Counted from the first letter of the stretch, positions 36,591 to 48,099 are shown. The stretch: 64,000 nucleotides of DNA from Cymodocea nodosa (GCA_036874045.1 CM072342.1:7400501-7464500); one strand, 5' to 3'. Notes: a model not told the origin generated them from the letters alone. Translations and numbers: made by a program.

Positions 36591-36959
36591 GTTATAATTA
36601 ATAAAATAATGCAAATATAATAATTTTTATTTGGTCAAAACTGAAAGATCTCCAGTCTGACTACTCTTGATTTTACTCTTTTCTTAACTTCAGTCAAACC
36701 GTTGTACTTCTTCAATTAAACCAAAATTACATTTTTTTAGACTTAGTTGAATCGATACCATGTTTCGATCAAACCAACACTTTTACTTAATATATATATT
36801 TTTTGGTTAGATCGATGGATCCTTTCGGTGTGACCATTACAAAATTTTTCTTTTAATTTCCTACTTTGGTAAAATCGATGTCTTTTTTTTCAATTAAATC
36901 GTTACTACATTAAAATAATATTTTTAATTTTTTTTATATATATTTTTTAATATATATTT
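36591..36959. other. AT-rich spacer after Athila integrase
   Basis: No gene is seen. Repeated imperfect TCGATCGAAC / GATCAAACC type phrases and long poly-T/A runs occur. On the minus strand this is downstream of the integrase end. Confidence 0.4.
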
Positions 36960-38257
36960 TTACTTAATAGGACTCGAGTAGTCCTTTACTCTTACTTTTT
37001 CTCTAATTCCAAAGGAACTTTTTAGAAATTTCAGAATAGGTCTAAGTCTTTGTCCATTTACTTTAAATATATTCTAATTTTTAGGATCTTCAATTTCAAT
37101 AACTCCATAAGAATAAATATTTCAAATTATGTAAGGTCTTGCCCATCTAGATCTTAATTTCTCTAGATGTTTATGAAGTCTAGTCATGTAAAGATATACT
37201 TCTTAATCTATTTCAAAAGTTTTTGGAATAATTTTCTTGTCATACCATAATTTTATCTTCTCATTTTCTATTACAGCTTTCGTATAAGCTTCATTCCTAA
37301 ATTCTTCTAATTTAATTAATTGTATCTTTCTATTTTCAGCAACTTGGTTTAAATTAGTGTTTAGAGTTTTTAATGTCTAATAAGCTTTATGTTCAATTTC
37401 AATTGGTAAAAGGTAAACTTTTTCATATACTATCCTAAAAGGTGATATACCTAGGCTTGTTTTATAGGTTGTTCTATAAGCCTAGAGTGCATCTATTAGT
37501 CTATTAGCCCAATCTTTTCTAGTAAGATTTACTACTTTTTCTAAGATTAACTTAATTTGTTTGTTTGCACTTTCTACTTGTCCACTTGTTTGTAGATGAT
37601 ATGATATTACAATTTTGTGATTTACCCTATATTTATTCATTAAGGTTTCAAAACTTCCATATAGAAATGAGTTTCTCTATCACTAATAATAGTTTAGGTA
37701 TTCCAAATCTAGCAATTATATAAGTTCTTATAAAATGTATTACCACTTTGTTGTCATTAATTTTTATAGGAATAGCTTCTATCTACTTAGATACATAATA
37801 CACCCCCAACAATATATAATTAAATTAATTAGACGTAGGAAATGGATCCATAAAATCTATTCCCCACACATAAAAAATTTCAACCTCAATAATAAGATTC
37901 AAAGGCAACTTATTCCTCTTTGATATCCTTCCTATTTGTTGACATCTCAAATAACTTAAGTAGTATTTGTGAGCATCTTTAAATTGTGTTGGCTAGTAGA
38001 ATCCATATTGTAGAATTTTAGCAACAGTTTTCCTGAACCATAATGTCCTCCACATGCTTGATCATGGCAAAAAGATAATATACTTTGATATTCAATTTTT
38101 GGAACACACCTCCTTATAACTAAATTAGGAACATTTCTTAAATAAGTATGGATCTTTCCAAAAGTAATATTTCACTCTTGAGAAAAATAATTTCTTATCC
38201 TATCTATTCCAATCTTTAGGTGTTAAACCTGTAACTAAATAGTTAACTGTTTGTATA
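36960..38257 (-). pseudogene. Athila-type gypsy integrase
   Basis: Minus-strand reading from 38257: VNYLVTGLTPKDWNR, then an H2C2 zinc site (CHDQACGGHYG ... CQQIGRISK, about 38080-37930), the integrase core (GIDFMDPFP near 37850; HKIVISYHLQTSGQVE near 37600-37560) and the C-terminal region (KDWANRLIDAL, AYRTTYKTSLGISPFRIVYE near 37490-37430; KLRSRWARPY near 37150; FKVNGQRLRP near 37050). This wording is that of the Athila lineage. Many stops interrupt it. The RNase H part lies on the far side of the solo LTR at 38263-40477. Confidence 0.88.
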
Positions 38258-39394
38258 CTAAGTGTTTGGGTTTTGTTAACTTTTGTAACTTGTTTATATT
38301 ATTAATTCCTTTTAGAAGTAAACAAACAACCTTTCACACAAATTAGATATTAATTCCAATTTGTATTTTTAACTACAAGTGCACAGTGTATATTGTATTT
38401 GTGTGCAAGTATAGGTCGATCCCATAGAGATTGAGTAAGAATTGTGTACTGTTCCGATTTTTATATTGAAGTATAAATGTGTTCAGTAAGCACTCCATTG
38501 AGTTATAGTTAACACAACAGACTTAGTTCATGGAGTTATAACTAACTCAACGAACTAACCTCGTGGACTTAAGTTAACTCCACGAGCCTATTTTTCCAGT
38601 TGAATATTGTTAATTATAGAGGAATTCAGCCAATCATTGGGCGGTTACACAAATTGTAAATAACATCAATTAAGCTCTTTAATATTAGTTAATATTAGAT
38701 TTATCATTAAGAAATACTAAAATTCAGATATTTCAAACAGTAACCATTAAAATCTTTAAGTATCTAAAACAAATCAATTTCAATAAACTGTAAAACTATT
38801 TTCTATTTTCTAAATCAAACAAACATAACACATTCACAATACTAACAATGATAACATTAATCACGATACAAAACAAACAATACAACACTTTAATACTAAA
38901 CATAAACACAGATAATTTGTTATTTTTGGTATTTTTGTTTTGATATGTTCCTGAAGATGAATGAAAGGTGAAATGTAAAAATCTCTATCGATAATAAATA
39001 CTTTCGTCACTACATGCGACACAATTACACCACTAAAAACTTAATCACTTACAATCTTGCCTCCTCTCCCTATAGAATCATGAATCCAGAATTGTAAGAT
39101 GATCTCCTCTTCAGCATACTAGCATCAACCTGAAACCAAGGCTAGAAGTTTTACAATCTCCTAAGATATGAATCGGTGCTTAGTGAAAATGGCTTCCCTT
39201 CCCACGACGCGATCACTCCTCACAGTGGTTGTCAAGCACTGTGTTTGGCTCGAAATCAACCCGACATCAGGAAAGTATCCTCACAAACCTCCGATGGTTG
39301 GTGATTTTGGTGGTGGTGTGGAGCTTCAAGGAACTTCTGACGTTGCTTGCAGTTAGCGTGGTTCTCCACCACTACACACACATTTTTTCTTCGT

Positions 39395-39403
39395 CTTTTA
39401 TAT
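39395..39403 (-). promoter_or_regulatory. TATA box of the solo LTR
   Basis: The minus strand reads ATATAAAAG, at the same place as in the LTR at 35604 (36216-36224). Transcription would run toward lower coordinates. Confidence 0.45.
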
Positions 39404-40110
39404 TTCTTACAGTAGTAACTACTCTTGCTTAGATGATCGGTTGGATTTCCTTCATTCATATCAACGATGGTGATTTCTTCTTCATTCCACGAGTGAATTT
39501 CTGCGTGATACGTGCAATCGTGGTTTTCCTTCGAATGTCCTATTTCTGTAACTGCTATAGTGGCATATTAGAAAATATATGGTCCGTGGAGTTACAGATA
39601 ACTCAACGGACTTACTTCATTGATTTAACTATAAAACATGTGCAATAAAAAAATAAGCTGCTAACATAACACGTTACCTTAGTGTGTATTCATATAATTC
39701 AACGCGTACAGTTATGCTAACTTAACGAGTTATACATGTGCAACTCACGTGACATAATAAAGCATTTAAATTCAACACGTGCATAAATCTAACTTAACAA
39801 GTTCAGATATATAACTTACGATTTTCACTCGCTAACTCAACGAATTCTCACGTGATCTTTTTATACCTTTAAACTTGTAACTCAACAAGTTGGCACGTGA
39901 TCTTTTAACAAAAAGAACACTAACTCAACGAGTCGTTACTGTTCACCTGTACATGATATAAATATATGCAAATAAAATGGATCATGCTTAATATTATAAA
40001 ACCACACTTAAATCAAGTTTTCAGATCACAACATGTGTCCTTAATAAGTTTTATGAATAAAATGATATTTTGGATACTTACAAATCTAACTATCCGATGC
40101 CTAGATGCAT

Positions 40111-40139
40111 TTCGAATAGTTAGCAGATAACTCACCGAA
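40111..40139 (-). promoter_or_regulatory. Hairpin motif shared with Sirevirus LTRs
   Basis: TTCGAATAGTTA, a 5-base loop, then TAACTCACCGAA. Both arms, the loop size and the asymmetric CA match the repeated hairpins in the Sirevirus type A LTR array. GACTTAAGT in reverse and ACACGTGT follow at 40145-40178. Confidence 0.5.
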
Positions 40140-40482
40140 CATTCACTTAAGTCATGCATTGATGTTTAAACACGTGTACTTTAGGAAATAATAAAATATT
40201 CTTTAAGCATTTAAAACATAACTATTCAGTACATTAAACATAACTCTTCGAAAAAACAAAAAATTCAGATGCTTAAGAATTTCACAGCTTGCAATTCACC
40301 GATAGTTCAGAAATGTACTTAATTAACATTAATTCCCCGAAATTATGTAGATTCTTTCATTAAAACATATAATAGTGTAATTATAACATAATGACTTAAT
40401 TCTTATATGATAAGCTAAATATTATGTAATTAACCATCATTTAACCCTTAATATTATGCACTTTTTCATTCTAAACACTAAG

Positions 40483-42105
40483 GCATTGTGTTTATGGTCA
40501 TTAATTATTCATCAGGAAAATGATCCTTAATTTCAATGTTTGATTTTTCTATTTGTAATCTTGATAAATGGTTTGCTACTACATTTTCACATCTTTTTTT
40601 ATCTTTATTTTCTAGATCAAATTCTTACAATAATAATATTCACCGTATCAGTCTAAGTTTAGTTTCTTTCTTTGCTATTAAGTGTTTTAAAGTTGAATGA
40701 TCTGTGTATATTATCACTTTAGCTCCTATCAGATATGATCTAAATTTTTCTAAAGCAAACACAATAGTCAATAATTCTTTTTCAGTAGTTGTACAATTAA
40801 CTTGAGTATCATTTAAAATTTTTCTTGCATAATGAATTACTTTAGGAGATTTTTCTATCTTCTAGCCTAATACTACTCCTACATAAAATCAGATGCATTG
40901 CACATTAGCTCAAATGGATGGCTCCAATTAAGTGATTGAATTATAGGAGTTGAAATTAAACTCGTTTTAACCTTGAAGAAAGCTTCATTGCAACTTCTAT
41001 CAAAATTAAATGAAACATCTTTTAATAGATTAGTTAAAGGTTTAGCTATTTTACTAAAGTCTTTAATAAATCTCCTATAAAATCCTACATATCCTAGAAA
41101 TGATCTAATATCTTTTACTGATTTAGGTTTTAGTAAATTAGAAATTACTTCTATCTTAGCTTTGTCTACCTCTAACCCTTTCAATGAAACAACATGTCCC
41201 AAGACTATTCCTTGTTTAACCATGAAGTGACATTTTTCCCAATTTAGAACCAAATTCTTTTCTACATAGTGTTTTAATACTTACTCTAAATTGTTTAAAC
41301 ATACTTCATATGAAGTTCCATATATAGTAAAATCATCCATAAAAATTTCTAAAAAATCTTTAATCATTCTAGTGAATATGCCTTACGTACACCTTTAAAA
41401 GGTGGCTAGTAAATTGCATAATCTGAATGACATCCTTTTAAAAGCATAAGTTCCATTAGGACATGTGAAATTTGTTTTCTCTTGATCTTCTAATGCTACT
41501 AGAACTTGGTTATATCCTGAATACCCGTCTAGGAAACAAAAATATTTCTACCCTACTAATTTCTTTAACATTTGATTTATAAAAGGTAAGGGAAAATGAT
41601 CTTTCCTAGTCACAACATTTAGCTTTCTATAATCTATATACACTCTCTAGCCTGATTGAATTCTAGTAGGTATCAAGTCTTGACTTTCATTCTTAATAAC
41701 AATTAGTCTTTATTTCTTAGGAACTACATGGATTGGACTAACTCATGAACTGTCAAAAATCGAATATATTATGTCATTATCTAATCATTTCACAATTTCC
41801 TTCCTCACTACTTCTTTAAGGTTTAGATTTAATCTCCTCTCAAGAATTCTAACTAGTGTAGCATTCTCTTCTAAATATATATGGTGATGGCATAAAGTAG
41901 AACTTAACTCTTTTATGTCGACCATAGTCCATCCTATTGCTTCTTTATATGTCTTTTATTACATCTTTTAATTTAAAGATTTGATCCTCTTTTAAGTCTG
42001 ATGTAATAATGATTGGACAAGTTCTTTCTTTTTTCAAAAATATATAAATCAATTTAGGAGGTAAAGGTTTTAAATCTAATTGTTGGTCATTAAGGTCAGA
42101 AGATA
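40483..42105 (-). pseudogene. Athila-type gypsy reverse transcriptase and RNase H
   Basis: Minus-strand reading gives the RT entry (QLDLKPLPPKLIYIFLKK near 42080), the palm with FMDDFTIYG near 41335, the thumb/connection (CHFMVKQGIVLGHVVSLKGL, RSFLGYVGFYRRFIKDFSKI, 41253-40879) and RNase H ([17 protein letters not shown] near 40700, ENVVANHLSRLQIEK near 40580). Athila elements use this FMDDF wording. Stops interrupt the frame. It ends at the solo LTR and continues as integrase at 38257. Upstream it is fused to a Sirevirus gag. Confidence 0.88.
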
Positions 42106-42250
42106 CCTCACTAGAATTTGCCATAAAACACATGTTTGTTAGATTTTCTTCTGAATCTAATATTAATGAGGATTCATTCTCTGATGTTGAATCCTTCGTT
42201 TCTTCACTTTGTGAAGAGGAAGAGTCATCCCATGTCACCTTTAGTGTCAT
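41945..42250 (-). CDS. 101-codon chimeric ORF: Sirevirus gag tail joined to Athila RT start
   Basis: The first half (MTLKVTWDDSSSSQSEE ... MANSSEVSS) is the acidic end of a Sirevirus gag, parallel to MALKATWDDSSSSSSSSD in the gag-only element. From about 42097 the same frame continues as LKPLPPKLIYIFLKK, the entry of Athila pol. Ty1/copia and Ty3/gypsy proteins do not normally join here. The frame is open across the joint and stops at 41945. It is probably a deletion or template-switch product; there is no sign that it is used. Confidence 0.75.
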   Translation of the reverse strand: MTLKVTWDDSSSSQSEETKDSTSENESSLILDSEENLTNMCFMANSSEVSSDLNDQQLDLKPLPPKLIYIFLKKERTCPIIITSDLKEDQIFKLKDVIKDI

Positions 42251-43183
42251 TCTCTTTTTAAACTTCCTGTCCTTGAAGTTTCTTCTTGAATTCTTCTTAT
42301 TTTTGTTGAGAGGACAATCCGTTTAAAAGTGACCTAGTCTATTGCACTTGTTGCATATGATTTTATCCTTCATGAATGACTTCTTCTCCATATCTCTAGA
42401 TGTTTTTGGTGACATGAAGTTCTTGCATTTTTTCAATAGATTTCTAAATTTTTTGGTCAACAAAAGTAAATCATTGTTAGAATCACTAGTGACTTCTGAT
42501 ATTAGCCTCAAAAGTCAGATCCCTTCTAGGATTCTTCCCTTTTGGATCTAAATGTTGAACTTCATAGGTTGTTAGATTTCCTATGAAATCATCTAGAGTA
42601 TATGTATTTAAATCTTTGAACTCTTCAATAGACATTGTCTTTTGAGCCCAATTTTTTGTTAAAGATCTAAGGATCTTTCTTACCAAGTCTTTTTCCTCAA
42701 ATTTCTTGCCTAAGGATTTTAAGGAATTTACAATTTTAAGAAAATGGGAAAACATGTCAGAGATACATTCATTTTCGTTTATTTTAAAAAGCTTATATTT
42801 ATGTACTAACATATTAATTTTAGATTCTTTAACCTAGTTAGTACCTTTGTTGGCAACTTTTAATGCATGTCGTATCTCATATGCAGTTTGATATGTAGAA
42901 ACTTTATTAAATTGATCATAAGATAAAGCACAAAACAAGATGTTTAAACCTTTAGCATTCAGTGTCATTTGCTCCTTGTCATCAAAAGTTCAAGTATCAT
43001 ATAGAGTTGTAACTAGCACTATAGGATTGCTAATTATATGTCATAATTTGAAATCAATTGATTAAAAAAATACTTTCATCCTATATTTCTAGTAACATAA
43101 TTACTACCTTCAAACATAGGAGGATGAGTAGTGGTCTATCCTTCAGTCATAACTAGAATTTTATTATTTGAAACACTAGCCAT
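42106..43183 (-). pseudogene. Sirevirus-type copia gag
   Basis: The minus-strand ATG at 43183 begins MASVSNNKILVMTEG. The capsid part (MFSHFLKIVNSLKSLGKKFE, VRKILRSLTKNWAQKTMSIE, 42812-42486) and one CCHC zinc knuckle (CNKCNRLGHF ... C, about 42335) follow, then the acidic Ser tract. Frameshifts and stops break it. The LTR and primer site upstream (43236-44418) are its own 5' end. Protease, integrase and RT of a copia element do not follow; Athila pol does. Confidence 0.82.
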
Positions 43184-43235
43184 TATAAACAAATGATCAT
43201 AATAGATAATAGGAAAAATCAATTCCTAAATGAAT

Positions 43236-43247
43236 GCTCTGATACCA
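43236..43247 (-). other. Primer binding site for initiator-Met tRNA
   Basis: The minus strand reads TGGTATCAGAGC, two bases after the LTR end at 43250, so this LTR is a 5' LTR on the minus strand. Confidence 0.88.
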
Positions 43248-43249
43248 AT

Positions 43250-44418
43250 TGTAGGATTGTAGTATCACAAGAAAGAGGGTGAATTGTCTTTAGAAATTAA
43301 AAATTTCTAATAGATAGAACAAAAGCACAAAACACTCACAAATAAAATTCTAATCTTTATTGAAAAGAAAGAATTTATAATCACTTTTTAGTATAATTCC
43401 TTACTTGTTGGTTCTGATACAATATAGTTTGAGATACAATTCAAAGAGAAAATAATATCTTTATTCTAATTTTATATGAATTGTATAACAAAACCTGATC
43501 TTTATGCATGTAGCTCATGTTTCTTCCTTTTGTTCAACTTTTATATCTCTTCTTCTCTAGTTATCGAATCTCCTAAACTTCTTGCGTTGCAACTTCTTTT
43601 CTGAATTTGCTTGGAATTCGAACTTCTTCTAATGTTGGAGAATTTTTCTAGATTTGAATATTCTAAGTTGAATACTCTTATTTGGGATTGGAATGGGATT
43701 GAATATTTAGACTTGGAATTTGAGATTGGGATGATCATAGTGCAACTCGTACCCTCTATTTATAATAGTAGAACTATGACTCTGCATTCAGCATGTTCAT
43801 TCACTTTATCCATAATCCCACGTACTAATTTAAATTTAAATTATCCACATTCTCTACTGTCTTTTTGAATTTCCACTATGTCCACTTCTTATTTTGAATT
43901 TCCACTCTCCATTATTATTTTGAATTTCCCGATTTTATATCGTAGATCTATCGAGAATTATTCTTCCTAGAGATTTGTAGAATATCTTCTAAGTCACTAC
44001 TTTAGTCGTACACTTATCTTGTAAGTTTTATAGAAACTCGAATACTTATTTGTAACTCTTTGAGTTTTTGCACCTACAAAATACATGATTGAAACAAGAA
44101 AATTTATCTATTCATTAGTCACTTTATAAAACTCAAATAATTATCCATCTATGTGTATAAAAAACTCGAACAGTTATCTAACTCTTCGATTTTCATTACC
44201 GTACGCACATAGAAAACACATGAAAATTTAAAACATTAAAAACACATGTGTAGATAAGAATATGAGTTTTTTAACATAACACTTCAACTAAATAGAAACA
44301 TTAACTTATAACTATATGACTTTTCAAAACTCGTTAACACCTAACTATGTGACTGTTATACTTAGACTTATTTATAGGCTTTAATAAAATATGTATCATC
44401 AAAACAAAATTCCTAACA
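43250..44418 (-). repeat. 5' LTR of Sirevirus type B
   Basis: The 1169-bp LTR starts (minus) TGTTAGGAATTTTGTTTTGA and ends GTGATACTACAATCCTACA. It matches the solo LTR at 10313-11518 and the fragments at 45988 and 46991. It contains repeated AACTCGAA and CACATG boxes at 43980-44340. Confidence 0.85.
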
Positions 44419-44999
44419 AGTCTATTGAGTTAATTATAAATCAACAGAGTGAGCATATTGTGAACATGCATTATATCTTAGTTATGAAAATTTATTGAGT
44501 AAAGTGATTTTGATAGTTCCTTATGAGATCAACTTGTACTTGCACACTTATACAATAGACATTATGCACTTACAATTAATTTAATGAATGAGATTTAGTA
44601 TATATTTTTTTGATCTTGTTCATGAAAATTATTTGTTATTTATAAAAAATATATATATTTAAGATGACAAAATCAAAGACAAGTTCTCTAGTGTTGTTGT
44701 TAGTGAACTAACAATTTGAAAATCAAAACATTAATTTGTTTTCATAGTAGTGAGAGTGTTGTATGATTTTATTATTAAGAATATGACATGTTTATGCTCA
44801 AAGATTTTTGAAACTTGTAATTAGTATATGTAAATTCTACAATTTAGAAGGACATGACATTATTTATTGTTTGAGTGGAGACAATTGTAAATGACAAGAT
44901 CAAATGAGCAATAGATGAATTATATCTAATATAGGACTGAATATGAAACACTTATAGTCTACCAAAATAACAATCACTTCAAGACAAGCAATACGATCA
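44419..44999 (+). other. AT-rich DNA upstream of an Athila gag remnant
   Basis: The first part (GTCTATTGAGTTAA, CAACAGAGTGAGC) resembles the AACTC/GAGTT boxes of the Athila-type LTR. The rest shows short open pieces of possible gag N-terminus near 44885-44960 but nothing firm. A run of 15 A ends it at 45000-45014. Confidence 0.35.
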
Positions 45000-45987
45000 A
45001 AAAAAAAAAAAAAATCTGGGATTGGTATGATAGACTTGAATGTAATTTAGAACAAAACCTAGACAAACTAGAAGAATATATGTATTATCATCAAGAAGTC
45101 AACCAAGTAAATTATTAGGAAAATTATTCAAAACCTAAAATTGATATTATTTATAAAATAGAGAAAACGATAATGAAAATTGATCAAAAACTAAATGAAA
45201 TTAGATTAGATAATGTGGAAAGAAAGCTAAATACACTTGATGAATGGACAAGTTAATATAAATGAACAATTAGAATTCAAGAATGTGCATCAAGTACAAA
45301 AAATGAAGATACATGAAATTACAAATGACATAGGAATTGAGAAAATTAATCCACCTAAAAAAATGCAAGAAAACCATGAAATTTCTAAGAATATAGAAAA
45401 TGTATATGTAACATTGAGATCTAGGACTTATGTGCCACCTAGAATTCAAAAAGAAAGTGAGGTACATGTAAGTAAAAACAATCTTGAAAAAGAAAATGAA
45501 CCTATAATATCTGAAGATATAGAAATGAATGAAGAAAAAATTGAATCTAAAAGTAAAATTGCAAATGAATAAGAAAAGGAAAAAAATAAGTTAGAATCTG
45601 AAGAAAATTTGGGACATAAAAAGGAATCTTTTAAATCACAAGGATTAGCTCAATATCTTAAGAGATTAAAACAAACATTTAGTAAAGAACAAAAACAAGA
45701 GAAAATTTGAGAAATATTTAAAAAAGTACAAGTTAACATTCCTCTATTAGACTTATTGCAGAAAATACCACCTTTTGCTAAATTCTTTAAAGATTGATGT
45801 ACTAAGAAGAGAGAGAGGAAAGTATTGAAAAAAGTCTTTTTAGTAGAGCAGAGTAATTCCTTATTTCTACCTCAAATTCCTAAAAAGTTATCTAATCCAA
45901 GAACACCGTTATATTATGCATAATAAGTAATACAATTTTAGAAAGAACCTTAATAGACCTAGGTGCAAGTATAAATGTTATGTCAAG
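45000..45987 (+). pseudogene. Athila-type gypsy gag C-terminus and protease start
   Basis: Plus-strand reading gives a charged helical region (45030-45570), a run YVPPRIQKESEV, then LAQYLKRLKQTFSKEQ (near 45650), NIPLLDLLQKIPPFAKFFKD (45740-45795) and the protease start ending in a decayed LIDLGASINVMS (45950-45985). This phrase order is that of Athila gag-protease. It is cut exactly inside the protease by the LTR fragment starting at 45988. The orientation is opposite to the Athila pol at 36960-42105, so the two are different copies or an inversion. Confidence 0.75.
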
Positions 45988-46437
45988 TGTAGGATTATAG
46001 TATCACAAGAGAGGGGATGAATTGTGTCTTTAGAAATTAAAATTTTCCAACAAATAAAACAAGAGCACAAAACACTCACAAATATATTTCTAATCTTTAT
46101 TGACTAAAGAAAGAATTTACAATCATTTTTCAGTACAATTCCTTACTTGTCGGTTCTAATACAATATAATCTGAGATACAATTCAAAGAGAAAATAACAA
46201 CCTTATTCTAATCTTGCTTGAATTGTATAATCAAACCTGATCCTTTACACGTAGCTTCTTATTAGATTTCCTTTTCTTTCGCTTAGCTTCTATATCTCTT
46301 CTTCTCTTATCTTCGAATCTCTTAAACTTCCTTCGTTGCAGTTCTTCTTCTAAATTTGCTTGGAATTCAAACTTTTCTAACGTTAGAGAATTTTAGAACT
46401 AGAATTTTTTTGGGATTGAAATTTGGGATGTGGGAAT
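45988..46437 (-). repeat. Fragment of Sirevirus type B LTR
   Basis: It begins TGTAGGATTATAGTATCACA and follows 43250-43690 closely. It stops near 46437, next to a Gln-rich coding remnant on the plus strand. Confidence 0.75.
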
Positions 46438-46990
46438 CCACTTGAAGTCAGACATCGACAGCAAGAACAACAACATCAGCAAGAGCAGCAACCACAATAG
46501 ATAGAACAATCACCACAAGGACAACAACAATATACAATATATGAATAACACACAGATAGACATACAAATCCAATACAACCTCCACAAGCCCAAAATATAG
46601 ATTTAGAATAAGAAATAATTGATCAAGTAAATAGACTTAGTGTAGAAATTGCATAAAAAATTTTAGATACTCTATTAGACATTTTTAGAAGACAAAGAGG
46701 CTTGTGAATGATTAAAAACAAATTATGTATTAACTGATATCATAAATTATAATTTGTTGCCAAAAATTATATAACTGTTATATTTATTTCATTTACATAT
46801 ATTGCAAACAATTATTATTTCAATAGTTTTTGTCTACGTTGTTTCATGCATGCTTATCAATTCTTTTTGAATTCATATATACTTAATATGCTTTCTTCCT
46901 TTCATATTATTAGTCTTTTTTATAATGCCAAAAAAGGGGAGAAATATTACTTAACTTATTAGATTTTGTCATCATAAAAAATGGGGAGAT
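46438..46990 (+). pseudogene. 3' end of a Sirevirus with Gln-rich coding tail and purine tracts
   Basis: The plus-strand frame shows a Gln-rich run (QQEQQHQQEQQPQ) at about 46455-46500, stops, then LDTLLDIFRRQRG near 46670-46705. This may be the end of a downstream second ORF. Noncoding DNA follows, with purine tracts AAAAAAGGGGAGAAA at about 46929-46944 and AAAAAATGGGGAGAT at 46976-46990, directly before an LTR start. Confidence 0.5.
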
Positions 46991-47170
46991 TGTTAGGAAT
47001 TTTGTTTTGATGATAAATATTTTATTAAAGTCTATAAATAAGTCTAAAGTATAAACAATCACAAAATAACGAGTTTTAGTTTTCGAAAAGTTTCACTTAA
47101 ACTTTTGGATAGTTAAACTTTCGAATAGTTTTAACGTTTCTTCTAATTCTTTAAATCTTTAGTAACATAT
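46991..47170 (+). repeat. Start of a Sirevirus type B 3' LTR (truncated)
   Basis: It begins TGTTAGGAATTTTGTTTTGA after the polypurine tract and carries GGATAGTTAAACTTTCGAA near 47110-47140. Homology fades after about 47170. Confidence 0.65.
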
Positions 47171-47618
47171 ATTTGAATCTCTTTTTCACTAAATTTTCTT
47201 CTATATGAGAACTTTTCACTAAAGGAGTATTTGATCACTGAAAATATATTTTATTTAATATATAGAGATAATTGATCGATGAGAATTATATGTATTTTAT
47301 AGTAAATTTACATTCCATACATATCTTCTAAGTTTATCTACAATCAATCTTCCAATCTTCTACATAAAAAATAACATATCATGATGACATAACAACGGCA
47401 TTATCTTTTTTTTTCTTTTCTTTTTTTTAAAAAAGGAAGGGCTGGAAAAGTGGGACGAGCCTAGTATTTCAACATTTCTTTCGTAAAATTAAGATATTCT
47501 TCGTATGTTTTGAACTTTTTGATTTGAATAAAATTCAAATTTACGACGAAAGAAATGACAAGAAATTTACCAACCGCTCTCTCAGGTAGAGGATGTCCTC
47601 CATAGTTCTGTGATCTGC
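47171..47618. other. AT-rich spacer before the gene island
   Basis: No gene is seen. It has a T/C-rich stretch at 47400-47430. Base composition shifts sharply to GC-rich at about 47570. On the minus strand it is downstream of the gene model and would hold its 3' untranslated part. Confidence 0.5.
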
Positions 47619-48099
47619 TCAGCCCGAAGGCCAGCCTTTGCAGTGCGGGAACCCTGCCAGCACCGAATCATGGCCTAGAATTCTGCAGCCTCCACCTCCA
47701 TCTCTGCTTCCGCCGCCGCACGTCGAGCAACGAGACAGGCGGCAGTTTCTCGCCGAGAAGAATTCATCGCCGCTGTCGTCGTCGTCACCACCACCATATT
47801 CTTGCCCTTCATCTTCCGTGGTACGGTAAATACTCTTCGTCCGTGGGGAAAACGGAGGATAAATGCGAGAACGATCACCCCTGAAGCCGATGCCTTTGGT
47901 GGTCCACTCCAAGCTTCCAATCTGAAACATACAACCCAACAGACTTGTTGAGCAGAGATACGCGTACACGTACATATGATGACGAAGAAGGAACTTGCAC
48001 TTACACATATGCATCTGCGTGTCGTACCTTTTTGTTTTCCTCGGCGGGGAAGCTCCCGGCATCCTCGGTTGGAAGCTTCAAACAAGAACCCAGCAGCAT
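47619..48099 (-). CDS. Two-exon gene model, 124-residue protein of unknown function
   Basis: Exon 1 is 48099-48028 (ATG in a TTGACCATGC context; 24 codons ending ...PAEENKK). The donor is AAG|GTAC. A 106-bp intron ends TTTCAG, and exon 2 is 47921-47619, 100 codons plus TGA. Both joints are phase 0. The protein has a Ser/Pro/Arg stretch (RSRIYPPFSPRTKSIYR), an acidic block followed by SGDEFFSARNCRLSRCS, and a Gly/Cys-rich end. I do not recognise the family. GC content is far above the neighbours and the model is free of stops, which suggests a host gene. An overlapping 161-codon frame (48160-47675) exists, but only the spliced model gives good splice sites with a continuous plant-like protein. 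The start could lie further upstream in the same frame (to about 48282). Confidence 0.5.

Larger units (their letters stand above)
38263..40477 (-). mobile_element. Complete 2215-bp Athila-type solo LTR, TSD CTAAG
   Basis: It begins TGTTTGGGTTTTG and ends TTCATTCTAAACA, and is flanked by CTAAG at 38258-38262 and 40478-40482. It sits inside Athila pol between RNase H and integrase; protein reading resumes on both sides (...DEXLMTINTMP / VNYLVTGL...). There is no internal coding domain, so it is a solo LTR left by recombination between LTRs. Order on the minus strand: array of AACTC/GAGTT and CACGTG boxes (40477-39600), TATA (39395-39403), GC-richer transcribed part (39380-39050), and the end block shared with 5324-5868. 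Confidence 0.9.

Noticed and set aside
45237..45572. 111-codon plus-strand ORF as an independent gene
   Set aside because: It is part of the Athila gag remnant; flanking frames continue the same polyprotein.
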